DNA from: Multifurca ochricompacta
Taxonomy: Eukaryota > Basidiomycota > Agaricomycetes > Russulales > Russulaceae
DNA length: 64,000 nucleotides
Assembly (NCBI GenBank): GCA_022496185.1
Contig: WTXG01000112.1
Coordinates: 57,399-121,398, forward strand
Reading direction: 5' to 3'
Part shown: positions 52,205 through 64,000 of the stretch, piece by piece
How the letters are laid out: the number at the start of each line of letters is the position of its first letter
Numbering within the stretch: the stretch's first letter is position 1
Notes under the pieces: model-generated
Databases searched by the model: none
What the model was told of the DNA's origin: nothing
Seen by the model: the letters and a program-made list of their open reading frames with translations, nothing else
Position numbers and translations under genes: made by a program

Positions 52205-55173
52205 TTACAAGGCACCAATTTCACAACTATTTAAATGGCCTTCTTTGTGCACTCTTGCCTCAAGACAGAACATAAATTTAATTGCATTCAGCTACAGCCT
52301 GTGCTAGTAATCTACTTTGGTCGATAATGGACCACTTTCCACAGTCCTTAATGCACCCAACTACACATTTTATCTGATTGAGACCAACAAATTCTGTAGG
52401 CCCAAGTCTTTGTAGTAGTTGATCCCACATTGATTAGTGGCTGGCTCTGAAATTTTGACCTGACTGATGAATGCATAGATAAAAGAATCAGCCTTGATGT
52501 TATGTATAGGGGAGTGAGGGATATCAACAATGACAAAGCAAAGGATTTTCCAAAGAAATCTTGCAGATGAAACTCTGGTGTCTCTATGTGGTAGATGAGC
52601 AAATTTGTCAACAGCAAGTTGATACTGGAGTATGAGTAAGTTAATATGCACAAAAGTTTAGTGGAGGCTTACCTGGACAAATGACTTATCTTGACTGTCA
52701 GATCTGAGTGGAACAAAGTCATGAGCATGCATAACATCACCACCCTCCAGCTGGCATGCATGGCCATATTGGGCAAATTGAGTATTCTGGGGTATAAGCT
52801 CCTGAATGACTGATGCAGGCTTGTTAAAGCAAGTGGCTAGGGTGGCAATGAGCTTCATCCTCAGAGGAGTGGAGAGGGTTTCCATAGGTCCCTTGGGGGG
52901 AGTAAGAATAAATAATGGGTCTGGCTCACTATGATAAGCATTGGGCTCATCAACATGACTGAAGACTTACATGAAGGCAATTTGACATCTGTATCATGAT
53001 GGACAGGAGGTGAGAGTCTAAGTTTTTCATGCAAGCCATAGAGGAGGGTTATGTGCATCAACTGTGCACAGGAGGTAACATACTTGTTGATGTTTGCATA
53101 GGGAAACTGTTGGCTCCTGACATTATGGAGGATGTCACCACAATGGTGCTCCATTGGAAATGCCCAATAAGCCCAGACTGGACCCATAGCCCTGATAGTT
53201 GGTGCAATTTGAAGCAGCACATGGACAGTGATGGGACAACAAGCTACACATAGTGGATCATGTTGGTAGTATAGACTGTTAATCTATCAGATGGCATCCT
53301 GTTGGCAACAAGAAACACATACCATTTGTACTTCTGTACCCAACTCTGGAAACCTCTCTCAAGGTCATTAACTTGATTTGGGTGATTTTGATTCAAGGCA
53401 GAGTGTTAGCAGTTGAACTAATTCCATGAAGTGTTTGTAGTACTGTGGACACACAAATCAGCCTCTGAGGAGAGTAGGGGCAATGTATAATGTCCAGATT
53501 GAATGAGTTTCAGCAATCATCTGCACTTTCTCTGATGCTATATTTGGAACCCTAGAGCCAAATGGTGCAGGCATAGTTTTTCCTGCATTGGCAGTGGCCT
53601 CTCCAATAGCCTCCCATACTGTGGCACCAACACATAGCCTTCATCATGATGGGAAATATCTTTAAACTTTCAGTCCAGAAGAGAATCAGGTTGGGAATGA
53701 GATTAGTCCATATGAGATGCATGAAGTTGTAAGGGAAGGACATGGGAAAAAGAGGGAGCTTAAGGTGCTGAGCAGTGGCAAACTTTGATGCCATACTTGG
53801 TTGCAAGGTCTTCATAATCTGTGTTGGTTGATGTGTACTGGACTTCCTTTGCTTGCTCCATGAATGTTGTGTGATCTCATAGTGGAAGTGCACATGGTTG
53901 TATTGCTCCTGTGAGCCTGGGAAGCCATCACAGCACAAAGGAACATAGTGCATTGTCACTTGTGAGGATGGAATGCAGACTCCTTTGATTGTAACATGCA
54001 GCATGGAGAGATTGCATTGTGGCCCTTCATGCACATAATCATTGAGATGGCTGGTATATCACCAAAGACAACAATCAGATATGCATGTAGGAGGAAGACA
54101 TCCTTGGTGATTGCATCAAAAGCAGAAACACCAACCTCAAGCTGCAGAAGTTCCTGGACTAGGGGCCATAAAAATGAATCAAAATTGCAGGGTTTCTTTT
54201 GTCCAGGGATCACTCCAATTGAAATAATGTTGTGCTTGAGAAACCATCTTCAGGGGGAGGTTATAGTTGAATAGAATGATTGGCCATGACAGTCTTGGTA
54301 TGGTGCTTGAAGGGACCAAAGCCATCTGCAGATAACCCAAGTGCAATGTCATGAGGATCAGAAAAGAACCATATTGGGAGCTCTTCATCACTGATTGTAA
54401 TGAATGTCTCTCAGAGTGAATAATAATGAGTACCATCAAAGATGTCAGTTATTTTTGTTGGGTCAGTTTGTGTTTGGACTGGTACTGCATTTTCATTGCA
54501 TAGGAAGTACTCACAAGTATTGCAGAGACAGGGAATAATGGGAAGATACTCATAAACTGCCTATGGTGTTGTCCCATCAGCTTTATAGTGGTCAGTGTTG
54601 CATTTGGGGCATTTCTTGAGGGTTTCATATGGGCAAGTTAGCAGACACATGAGGAGGGCAATAGTGATAGTGCACAGGCTGGAAACCAGAGAGAAACTGA
54701 ATGTGTTTCTCTGTATTCTTCAGGGAGTCTATTGAAGAATGAGGGAAAGTGAAGCAAAAGTTTGTTGAACACTTTGTCAGTGAGGCATTCCTCAAGTGTG
54801 AGGGCATAGGCACAGAGGAGAGTCAGGTCACTCTCATCCAGGATATTGCCCTCTGTAAGGGCATCCATCAGACATCAGTAAGTTATGGCTCTGCACCTGG
54901 CATTTCATATTCACCTTCATCTTCCTGGAAGTCTTCATTGCTGTTGAAATCATCATCCTCCATGGCCCTGTCTTCTTGCATGACCTGATTTTCTTCTGTG
55001 ACCTCATCTTCCTCATCACTCTCCTCAACAATAAACTGCCACACATGGTTCTTCCCCCATTGTTGTAAGCCAACTTGCTCAATACAATGAGCAATGCAAT
55101 GGGAGCAGTGTAAGTTGGATAGACCATACTTGTCAGCATCACCACCAAGGGGTGGCACAAATGGTGGCAAGGG
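52205..55173 (-). pseudogene. Plavaka-type (CACTA-like) transposase remnant
   Basis: Segments typical of the fungal Plavaka family appear in order on the minus strand. An acidic N-terminal region (54883-55170) comes first. DPHDIALGLSADGF-like residues lie near 54340. Next come MIPGQKKPCNFDSFLWPLVQ and VFGDIPAISMIMCMKGHN (53956-54213). QLEGGDVMHAHDFVPLRSD (52658-52885) follows, and finally NQCGINYYKDLGLQNLL (52370-52500). Many stops and frameshifts break it, and it is CpG-poor. The N-terminus continues beyond the small hAT-like insertion at 56165. Confidence 0.72.
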
Positions 55174-56164
55174 TAGGGATCAGCAAGGGTTTTCATACCC
55201 ACATGGGTAAGCACCATGGGTTTGACAGGTATGGGTACAGGTATACAACTCCCAACTGCCAGAAACCCATACCTGCACAGCAGGTTTGGTGGGTATAAGT
55301 GGTCATTGGTCATTGACAAGATCAGCAGAAATGTAATGATAAAATACATCTGTAGCAACAAATACAAGATAAATTTGATGTATGCTACAGGGTTTCTGTA
55401 AATATATTATAAAAGTGTTATCAGTGATCCACTCTCTTGAAAATCATGATGCAACTGTTTTATTAACACACAATCAATTCTGCCAGTCTGGCACTATCTA
55501 AAATACACTCTAGACTACATTAGACTATTCTATAATCTAATTATCAATTTATTTTACTGAAAAAGGCCTGTGTGTATCTACAGGCTGCATAGAGCAGCAA
55601 CTACATTGCATTGCATGGACCAGCATATTGGTCTGATCTCCTTCCTATTAAGGAACATTGACTTAACAATCACAGCTTTGATTTTCCATTGGTCTGACAA
55701 GATTGTGATCCACATAGATAACACAAAACAGAAACATGTTCACAAATTAATTAGATACATAGAATATACATCTAAGATCTGACATATGATCAAATTACAT
55801 CATTAAATGAGATAACAAGATAACATGTTCATTTAATCTAGTAGCTGATATACATCTAAAGTACAAGCCTGCACCATGCCTGTTCCACAAAATGAAATAA
55901 AATAATAATGTAAATAAAGAATAAACTTAATCTTCTGAACATAAATCAGCAATTATTGAGGGATCCTGAGTAGCCACAAATGAACATGTTGTGTATCTCC
56001 TTGACTGGGATGGCCTGGGCTGGTTATCTGAAATGTGTGATGCAAAGCAAGAACTTGCACACATTTACACAGGTAACCTGTGGGTTACCCATACCTGTAG
56101 CAATGGGTATGGGTTGGGTACAGGTACCAATGAAGATACCCAGGGTTACCCCTGCTATTCACTA
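55174..56164. mobile_element. Small non-autonomous hAT-like element (991 bp)
   Basis: Perfect 8-bp duplication GGCAAGGG (55166-55173, 56165-56172). The ends TAGGGATCAGCAAGGG and (inverted) TAGTGAATAGCAGGGG are similar. Repeated ACCCATACCTG motifs lie near both ends, as expected of hAT subterminal sites. No ORF. The middle includes sequence related to the Mutator ends (55690-55880) and to 44130-44300. Confidence 0.85.
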
Positions 56165-56330
56165 GGCAAGGGTGTTTGGGGAGGCCATTGTTGACTCCAG
56201 ACAGTCCTGCCTTGCCCATCTGCAAGTCCAAAATTCCTTCTAGAATGACCTGCAATGAACAACCTTGATTGTTGACATTTCCTGTGTGGTCATTAGGTAT
56301 TGCCTGTGATAGAGTTATGTGCAGGGTCCT
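56165..56330 (-). pseudogene. Plavaka-type remnant, N-terminal continuation
   Basis: After the hAT-like insertion the coding strand continues to the right for a short distance (minus-strand Pro/His-rich codons). I cannot place a start codon. Confidence 0.4.
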
Positions 56331-56699
56331 CCACTAATGAAAGGGCTTGTCAAACAGGAGTATGGCATCAATGACCTGTTGCTTCAGGGAAGTGCAAGAG
56401 GATGTCTTTGTCCAGTCTTCTGTATCAAGGACTGGTTCTGGCAAGGATACTTGACATCAAAAGTGAAGAACCATGCCCAGCTCATGCCACCTTTCAGCTT
56501 TTGGGTGACTAACCTGCACAGTTACATGCACAGAGACACTTAGCAGTCATGCTGAGGAACAGACAAATGTTGATATTGTTCAGAATGTCGTCCTTGAGTA
56601 TCCTCAGGTATCCAGCTAGAGTTGGCCACTTACATTTACAAAGCAACAAGTCCATGTCAAGCAGTACACCAGCAGATCCACACATAACCAACCAACTTG

Positions 56700-56838
56700 T
56701 CCATTTGCATCAGATCCATCAGGCATTGAGCACATGCCATGGATCAAATGGAAGTCATAGTCTGTAACATCAAGCATCCAATGAAGGGCTATCATGCAAT
56801 TGTCAAGAATGTTCTGCCTCTGCAGGACACTTTAAGTG
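56700..56838 (+). pseudogene. Unknown gene, part upstream of the Mutator insertion
   Basis: From ATG 56739 the frame reads MDQMEVIVCNIKHPMKGYH and on to the 9-bp duplication. After removal of the Mutator element it continues at 60932 as FRITAHFTHINSAHPFKTEV then GYDNVVE before a GTATCA donor-like site. The pattern (MKGYHAIVKNV, then a short beta-rich stretch) recalls a KOW-type fold, which is only a guess. I do not recognise the gene. Confidence 0.5.
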
Positions 56839-57143
56839 ACTGGATGCAATTTGTCCAGCACTTTGACAAATCACATGATGTAAAGTAAACAACAGCAAAT
56901 TCTGTTGAACCAAGATAGTGGTTCAGAGGTTCTGGGATAGTGTTTCAACATAATTATGATCACACATAGATAACACAAGTCAAAAACACATTCATTTAAT
57001 CTAGTAGCCAGTATAGTACATAGATCTGCTATAGATAAAGCAGTTGCTATCACATTATTCTGCATCTAAGCTCTAAGTCTAATAAGGAGATAGCTAGTAG
57101 TGATGTAGTATCTAGTACAATTTGCACTATGTCTGTTCCATGA
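56839..57143 (-). repeat. Mutator left terminal inverted repeat
   Basis: About 305 bp, reverse complement of the right repeat with moderate divergence. It contains GATAGCAACTGCTTTATCTA in inverted form. Confidence 0.8.
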
Positions 57144-57738
57144 ATTCAAGAACAAAGGGCAATTTATCACATTGGAGTCATGTATTTCAGTTTTGGGCAT
57201 TTCAACAGCAGGAAACCATTTTTTTAGTACATAGAATAAAATATGCAAGCTGTATTATACATTACATGGAATGTAGAAGTAAATCATCATGAATCTAAGT
57301 TCTTACCTCGGATTTGATATCCCATGGTGTTCGTGAGGTCTGTGCAGCCTCACGATCACCAGCACGGGCCCAGGTGCGTGGTCATCATGTTCCTGTCTTC
57401 TCTAGATGTTGAACATCCTTTACCAGACGACTAGCATGGCTCCGATGTCCTGCGACACCATGCTGTTGATCCAGATTCGATTTTTGTGCGGAGTTGCGAT
57501 CGGATAATCTTGGCTGCCTCAACAAGCTGTCTGCCCGTGACAAAGTGCATTAATCTTGATTCGTAGCTTTGATGGGAATGAGTAGCTGTTCTGATGATTG
57601 TTTGAGTCATTGACGTACTTCTTCCTCAAGATCACTCTCATCTCCATCATTGAGCAGTTCTTGTACCTCTTCCATGTCAAGTTTGGCCGACGATGACATT
57701 TCTTCAGTACTTGTCGACATCACACTCGCGGCGCTTGC

Positions 57739-60425
57739 CTAGCATCCCCTCAAGATCAAACTCTCTCCATTGGCCTTCCACCAGCATATCTGGATTTCCA
57801 TCCAAATATGGTCATCTCCATCAGTGATACTGCCTTCATCTGGATCCAGGTGCTCAACCTCCATCCCTTCAATATTGGATACAAGAGCAGGGTGGCGATA
57901 AAGTGGCAAAAACGTGACGGACAACTTGATGCCAGAAGTGCATGGGGGGAGGCTGTACGATTGGACAAGGTGCTTACAGAGGTGCTGGCTGTGATACTTT
58001 TGCTGTCCACAATTGCATGTCCATGTAGTAACATCTGTGACATAGATATTGCTGATGGACGCTTCTGAGCTGTTTCCAAGACATCTTGAAGTACCTTTGA
58101 TAAGTTGAAAGTGGCTTCGAGCGCCCAAACGATATGTGTCTTCAAGGACTTCTGCACGCAATGTACTCGGGTGTGATTTTAGTTATGATAATCCAACAAG
58201 GAGGTCAAGGCAAGGTGAAGCATGTGGTGCAGGTGATTGTGTTTTAACTGCCTCCAGAGGTTTTCAGTTCCCATGTTGTTGCCACCGAGATATATGGAGA
58301 TGTCGAGCATGCCCAGAGTTTCCACTTTGGTAGCACATACCACACGGTCCAGAGGTATCCCCACACTTCCCGAAGTCCCCGTTGGTGACAGAAATGATAC
58401 ATCTCTATGATAGCGCGCTTGGATTTCTGTTGCACTGCATGGTCCCTCATTTGTTCAGAAAAAGCCGGATGCTGACAGAAGTGCTTTGTGAAGAGAAGGA
58501 TCTGTTTTCTGTGGGGCACTGGGCAAAATACATATGTGATGTCCTTCACTTGTGTCTCACCCTCTTCAAAATCCCATTCTGGATCATCTTCGTCTGCCTC
58601 ACCCAACTCAGAGCCTGGATCTGAATCAGAACCAAGCCATTCATCGAGCTTGTCTATAGATCACCCCCTCATCTGACAACCGTCAAGATCCACCTCAACC
58701 CCCTCATTACTTGATGGAGATGGATGGAGTCAGTGGTGGGTAGCGAGGATGGATGATATGGATATTGGGATGGGGGAATTCGGATGGTTAGCCGCTCCTT
58801 CGGAGGCATATTGAGCGTTTGTAGACTCCGTTTAGGCATACCAAAGTCGAGGAATTGCTTTCGTAGCAACATAATGTGTTCCAGGCTGTCGATTTTTGTC
58901 ATAATGAATTTTAAAACGGCATGCGACACAAACCTTATCACTAGATTGATGAACCGGGATGAATGATTCGTCAATCCAGCTGAACTCAGCTTTTGCAACT
59001 TTGACATTATAGGGTGCTGGGGCATGTCGTAGGGTTGACAAGCGCATCTTGACTGCTGATGGCATGCCAATAGCAAATTTGATGCTTTGCATCTGGTATG
59101 ACAGCAAGAAATGCATTTATTTCTGACCAATCCTTGTCTGTAAGTGTAAAAATAATCCACAAATTCCAATGATTGTTGATGTATGAAATGAAACGGCTGA
59201 GAAATAGTTCTTTGGCCCCGGTTCACCAATGTTTGACTGAATCAGGAGATATCCAAGGGTAACCCTGACCCGTAGATTTCACGAGAAGTGCAAAACTTCA
59301 AAACGCACTCCATTTGTGTTCCCTGGCCATTGTCAGGTCAGCTTCAAGTTGTTATTTGTAAATGGAAGACTCACATGCAGAATCTAACTGTAGTTCACGG
59401 AGACGCCCTCCCCATTGGCAAAGAATTTGGGTAGTGCAAATGCAATAACTGTGATGCCCTCATCCTCTTCAATGGGTATTGATTCCAGTGTACAGGCGAT
59501 CTGGTGATGGCATTTTAAACTCTTCAAGAAGCAGCCGTGCTGACTGGACTTCATCCTCATCCCTTTTCCAGGTACGACTGGACATTCGTGACCATAATTG
59601 ATAGATGGATTTGTGCATGAAGGACGGCTTTGGATGCTTCTTCAGAATCTCAGTCCAGAGCTTATTATAAGTGTGATATTTTGTAGACAAGACCCAATGA
59701 TGTTTACTTACCTGTGTTGGGGTTAATTTGAGGTTAATTTGGATGTATCACTCAACTTCTTCTGGGATATCAATAGGCCAATATGGGACATGATCTTCAC
59801 AGTGTGTTAATTTAATGAAGACAACATTAGAATGGTCAGATAAGGTTATATGTATCCAACCAGAGCAGTCAAAGGTTTCCATTGATTCTTTATCACGATT
59901 TTTGACACCTTCTTGGTGGCTCTTTGATGGGCATGCTGCCATCAGTATTTTGGGCACAATTGTATATGTTGATGTGCCCGCAGATCGTTTGTGGTCATAT
60001 TTACTCTGGTAACTGACATGAAGAGATTCATAATTTTGTAATGAAAAGAAAGAAGTGTTACACACAGGAACCGATAACTCATCACTTCCCACATCAGATT
60101 GACAATGGCATCTGCACACTCCCTCCTAACAGTGTAACCCACTAAATCCTTGATATTCACATTTGCTTCGACCTTGATCACATCTTTCTGCCTTCCCAGG
60201 AAAGTCAAAATTCATTTAGTGGCAAGACAGATAAGCTTTCATCTGACACATCCTGAACCCCATTAGTTTCAAGTTCTGAACCTTCTCCAAGTTCTTCTTG
60301 GCCTGTCTATTGCCTTTTGCCTTTATTGCAGAGAGAACATGTTGCGCTTTAAAACATTTGCCTTCAGTGGAAATTTTTGGACCTAGGGACTTCTTGCATT
60401 TTGCACACTTCTTTGACTCTGCCAT
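57739..60425 (-). pseudogene. Mutator-type transposase with SWIM finger, degenerate
   Basis: The N-terminus (60425) starts MAESKKCAKCKKSLGPK with a CX2C pair. HVPYWPIDIPEE (59748-60119) and MHKSIYQLWSRMS (59469-59690) follow. A MULE DDE region near 58830-59470 is shifted between frames (IKFAIGMPSAVKMRLSTLRH, SWIDESFIPVHQ). Then come YVFCPVPHRKQILLFTKHF and MYHFCHQRGLREVWGYLW (58244-58606). The SWIM zinc finger WTCNCGQQKYHSQHLCKHL is at 57930-58030. The domain order fits agaricomycete MULE/SWIM transposases. Stops and frameshifts make it inactive. Confidence 0.8.
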
Positions 60426-60564
60426 CTCTAGATAGCTATGAGGTGGGCTTGGGAGAAGTGAGGCCGTTAGGATGGGTGTTGATAGCTGGGATCAATTGAT
60501 CTAACCAAGTATCGGAATGTCTGCCAAAACAATCAACAATGTATTGTTTGTCTCTATGTACATC

Positions 60565-60922
60565 ATGTGTGGAACAGGCACAGTGCAGCTTGCTACATCA
60601 CTGCTAGCTATCTCACCTTGATTAGACTTGAGGCTTAGCTGTAGTCAATAATGCGATAGCAACTGCTTTATCTATAGCAGATCTATGTACTATATTGGCT
60701 ACGTTTAAATGAATGCATTATTGAGTTATCTCATCTAATGATGATTTGATCACATGTCAGATCTTAGATGAACACATTTTTGACTTGTGTTATCTATGCA
60801 TGATTGTAATTATGTTGAACTGCTATCCGGACCTCTGAACCACTATCTTGGTTCAACAGAATTTGCTGTTGTTTACTTTAAATCACATGATTCGTCAAAG
60901 TGCTGGATGAATTGCATTCACT
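60565..60922 (+). repeat. Mutator right terminal inverted repeat
   Basis: Inverted partner of 56839-57143, about 360 bp. The same sequence with its inner flank is found alone at 27167-27652. Confidence 0.8.
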
Positions 60923-60931
60923 CTTTAAGTG

Positions 60932-62820
60932 GCTTCAGAATAACTGCTCATTTCACCCACATTAACTCAGCCCATCCATTCAAAACTGAGGTTTTGGGCT
61001 ATGATAATGTTGTGGAAGTATCATATGTTACTCTATTTCTGTCAGTGGGCATTGTGACTAATTTCCTTCAAGTTCTGGTCTCCAGTCACATGACTTTGCC
61101 CTGCTTTTGTTCAAACCTCTTCTGAGTCATCCCACCAGACCATCCTCTTTCTTTGTCTCATACTCTTGCTTTCTTCCCCACTTTGAATGTTTATGTTGAA
61201 GACCAGGTTCACTAAGTGATGTTCTCCTGAATTTCCAATATTAGTGTCATTACAACTTATCAAGTATCTTTGCATACCTTTCATTCTGATGGTTGGATAA
61301 TGCTGACATCTACTTCCCCATCAGGGACTGGGACTGGGCCAGGTTCTCTGGCATTAATGTTTCAACTTTCATTTGCCTGCAGTCAAACCAGTGCTTACCA
61401 TTTACCTCCAAGATGTTGGAGACTTCAGGATAATCAACCCATGCTCTATTTTCTGGTAGGCCAAGTTGATTCTCTGGTGAATAATGTTCAAGCTCTGTGT
61501 CTGGTTCTGTCAGGCTTTCCTCAACATTGGAGTGCTGTTGCTGATGCTAATAATACTTTGGGCATGATTGTGAATAGCAGGGTGAACATGGGAGGATTTT
61601 GGTTTGTGGTCATTCAAATGTGCTGTGGATTTCCTGACTTGTAACCCACTTTATATATTGCAGGTTTTTTTAGTCTACCCAGCAACTGCCTACCCAAAGT
61701 TCAAGATCTGGAATGCTGCAGAGCAATGTAAGGTCTTCCTGTGTCTTTATATGATAAAGCATCCCACTGAATGTGTTAATTGCATCCCTGTCTTTGCAGT
61801 TCCTCTCACTCCCAACACACAAGCTCCAGCCTTGAGCAATGAGCCACCCTGTATGTCAAGTGTAGTCTATGTAAAATGTGCCCTCCTGAATGTGCTAATT
61901 GTATCCTACACCAGAAGACTTATCTTGTGGTTCACCTCCACAACTGTACATACCAGTCCTCATGGCAAAATCCACAGCACATAAGAAATCCAAGCAAGGT
62001 GGCAAGGCAAAGTTGGCATTGATCTCTCTTGGAAAGAAAGCACAAGGTTAGTACTTCCCTATTTTGCATTGAGATGTTATTGCTTATTGTGTTGCACTTA
62101 ATCAGGAACACCAGCAAAAGTCTTTGAGGCTTGGTTGAAGAAACTAAGAGGTGCAAACACTGTTTCTCTCCTTCATACATTCCTGACACCATCATCAGCT
62201 GAGAATAATGTCTTGCACAAGGCTGCAGCTGCTAAAGAGAATACTGCAATGATGTACCACAGCCACCAAGTGGAAGCAGTGTCACTAGCAGCAGATTCAA
62301 CTTACAAACTGCAATGCACCTTGAGGACAATAGCAACCTGTACACTGCCCTTTGCATAAGTTGATCCATTATGCACATGGTCTTGCTGAGGATTAGCAGC
62401 ATTGTGTCCAGGACTTAACTGCCACAGCTGGGCTTGACTGTTCTGTTACATGGCACTGCCAACCAAAGCCAGTCTGATTATTGCCAAAATCATTGCAATG
62501 GTAAGTTCTTATCTTCTCATCTTTCTCATTTTTAGATGGATCTCCTAGGCTCAAGAGCACCATCACTACTTCAAGCAATTCTGACATGGCTGGGCAATTG
62601 AAGAATTTATCAAGTCCAGCCTCAAGAACAAGCATGCCTATGCCCATAAATGTGGATATTTTGCTGAAATAACAAACCTGGGTGATGTCGCAAGTGATAG
62701 GGACAAGGATGAAGAGGATGATAATGACAAGGATGATGAGGACAGGGAGGATGATGATGACAAGGATGATGGACTTGAAGGTAATGGGGGTAGCTCAGAT
62801 ACAGGCAATGCATGAAACAT
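60932..62820 (+). pseudogene. Unrecognised gene remnants
   Basis: The first part (60932 to about 61020) completes the reading frame broken by the Mutator element. Further on are short open stretches with intron-like joints. One starts MAKSTAHKKSKQGGKAKLAL (ATG at about 61961). The next exon-like piece reads TPAKVFEAWLKKLRG (from about 62107). A Ser/Pro-rich stretch follows, and at about 62690-62790 an Asp/Glu/Lys repeat region. Stops are frequent. It may be part of a DNA transposon or a decayed host gene; I cannot tell. Confidence 0.4.
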
Positions 62821-63482
62821 TATGACATTTTTCTGTGTTAGTATGGCCTGAATTTTGGCCAATAACAATGTTTTTGAAAAGTCCATGAAGGGATGGTTAT
62901 CATCCCAGTGTTCAGCATGTATTCTTGTCCATAACAGTTGAAAATTTACTACTAGCAGTATGAAACCTGATGATGAAACTATTACACAAAGTAGATAAAG
63001 TTTCCACTCCAAAGAACCCTGGAAAGTTGATGAAATTCAACCCATGTAGAGGAGTGTTATTTTTGCCCATATAAAGATGAAAACCATCCCATCAGACAAA
63101 TTTGGCATGGGATGAACTTGGGTCAAACTTCAGCAGGAATTCATCCAACTGACTCATACCTTACATGTAGTAAAAAACCACCTTTTCACTCCTCTTTGGA
63201 GTAGATTTTCATTCCAACTCTGGATGAAACTTATTCCATTCTGGGGCTTATCAATACACAAAAACTATATCATAAATTTATCATTTTACACTATTTAAGG
63301 GTATGAAATGTGGGATGGTTTTCCTACCCTGTAGGTCTCATAGTGCTGTTCTTCTGAGCTTCTGCATGGGACATCATGAACAAGCTGGGAACTAGTCCCC
63401 TCAGGGGAGACCAAATGCTTTGTGGATGTTGTTCTTGCTGTGTCCCCATGTCTTGCTGTAGGATGCTGGGTAGTTTGTGACA
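62820..63482. other. Unassigned non-coding end of the composite insertion
   Basis: AT-rich, no ORF of note. Several GGATGAA/TTCATCC motifs resemble those at 43800-44060. It ends GTTTGTGACA next to the continued element E gene, facing TGTTACACTC at 43275. Confidence 0.4.
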
Positions 63483-64000
63483 TTGCATGGAAGACAGGGT
63501 GAATCTTCCATGTCACTGGGAGTTCTAGTTCATATGTCACTGTTGACAGCTTCTGTTTGATGTGGAAGGGTCCATGACATCAGGGTGCTAGTTTTGCAGT
63601 GGGGTGTGATGTGTGGATATTACATCCATCAAGCCACACCTAATCTCTGATGTCATAAGGGATGAACCTTGTTGGCTTCACTGTCAGTGGCCATTGCACC
63701 TTCAAAAGGCTCTCATTGGCTGATTTCTGTGCTTTTTCCAATTAGTTGATACATTGTGTAACAGATGGGACATTTGTGGGCTTCTAGGTTCAAGAGTGCA
63801 TGGGACCCTGTCTGAGATGATCTTCTGTGGTAAGCCATAGTGGTGGTGGATATGGTCATGGTACAGCTTTGCAATGCCTTCTGCTGAGATTGCCTCAAAA
63901 ATGTATGAAGATTGTGGCCTTGGAACAGTCATGGTCCATGACTATCAGGACAGAGTCAAAACTATGAGAATTTGGCAACTTGATGATGAAGTCCATTGCA
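63483..64000 (-). pseudogene. pol: Element E pol, integrase and linker
   Basis: The minus strand codes AISAEGIAKLYHDHIHHHYG and LPQKIISDR of the integrase core. About 280 nt of the core are then missing. The NVPS-type linker, the LDGCNIHTSHPTAKLAP region and YELELPVTWKIHPVFHA follow. The frame joins at 63483 to 43274. Stops and a frameshift are present. The element continues beyond the window. Confidence 0.85.

Larger units (their letters stand above)
56839..60922 (-). mobile_element. Mutator-like element (4084 bp)
   Basis: Perfect 9-bp duplication CTTTAAGTG (56830-56838, 60923-60931), the Mutator hallmark. Long terminal inverted repeats run 56839 to about 57143 and about 60565 to 60922, with ends ACTGGATGCAATTTG / AGTGAATGCAATTCA. 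Between them is a degenerate transposase gene on the minus strand. The interior keeps more CpG than the left terminal repeat. Confidence 0.92.

Noticed and set aside
55177..55290. Telomere-like GGGTA/TACCC runs, also at 56080-56150.
   Set aside because: They are spaced, inverted motifs near the two ends of a small hAT-like element, not a tandem telomere repeat.
52205..63482. A TET/JBP dioxygenase gene, since such genes travel with Plavaka and KDZ-type elements in mushrooms.
   Set aside because: I looked for the HxD...H iron-binding pattern in the open stretches and found nothing convincing.
1..64000. CRISPR arrays, bacterial operons, rRNA or tRNA genes.
   Set aside because: No short regular direct repeats with unique spacers and no RNA-gene signatures were seen; the content is fungal transposons.

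Overview
The window looks like a transposon graveyard from a mushroom-type fungus (Basidiomycota, probably Agaricomycetes). I base this on the element families (chromodomain Ty3 elements, a hAT gene split by many short introns, Plavaka and SWIM-type Mutator transposases) and on introns of about 50-75 nt with GTRNGT donors. I could not resolve the species. I saw no clear host housekeeping gene, rRNA, tRNA or CRISPR array. Nearly all boundaries below come from target-site duplications (TSDs) read directly from the sequence.

Left block (1 to about 26.3 kb). The base layer is one Ty1/copia element on the minus strand, with gag starting at 25379 and RT cut at 6522. Four later insertions break it. 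They are Ty3 chromovirus A (3' end at 6521), a solo LTR (7558-8190, TSD GCTGG), a complete 7.5 kb chromovirus B (10239-17737, TSD CATTG) and a 7.3 kb hAT element, hAT1 (17838-25140, TSD ACTCTATT). Removing the three fully contained insertions brings the copia reading frame back together. Element A itself carries a 1.5 kb fold-back Tc1/mariner element (3159-4703, TA duplication).

Right block (about 26.3-64 kb). The base layer is Ty3 element E on the minus strand. Pieces of it lie at 26927-28168, 43089-43274 and 63483-64000. It is broken by a probable solo LTR, a Mutator fragment, chromovirus D (28174-43083, TSD CCCAT) and a composite insertion of about 20 kb (43275-63482). D contains a young, apparently intact chromovirus C of another family (30949-38407, TSD ATGCT). 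The composite holds a second hAT copy, hAT2 (44984-51908, TSD TGCCTGTC), nested in a Tc1-like element. It also holds a Plavaka-type transposase pseudogene broken by a small hAT-like element (55174-56164, TSD GGCAAGGG), a Mutator element (56839-60922, 9-bp TSD CTTTAAGTG) and remnants of unrecognised genes.

Biology of the Ty3 elements. A, B, D and E belong to one family that carries two genes after pol: a protein of about 240 residues with no family I recognise, and a small protein with four zinc-knuckle-like motifs. C has a single large post-pol ORF that may be a very distant relative of the first. LTRs of both families place an 11-nt sequence at the predicted transcript start that is exactly complementary to a site two bases inside the 5' LTR. 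This points to Tf1-like self-priming. Gag and pol join through a -1 overlap at a shared GGATTTTT motif.

Base decay. D, E and most of the 43-63 kb region have lost CpG to TpG/CpA, and many of their stops are CGA to TGA. C and the middle of hAT2 have not. C therefore arrived after the decay. The preserved middle of hAT2 needs a special explanation, either gene conversion or misassembly.
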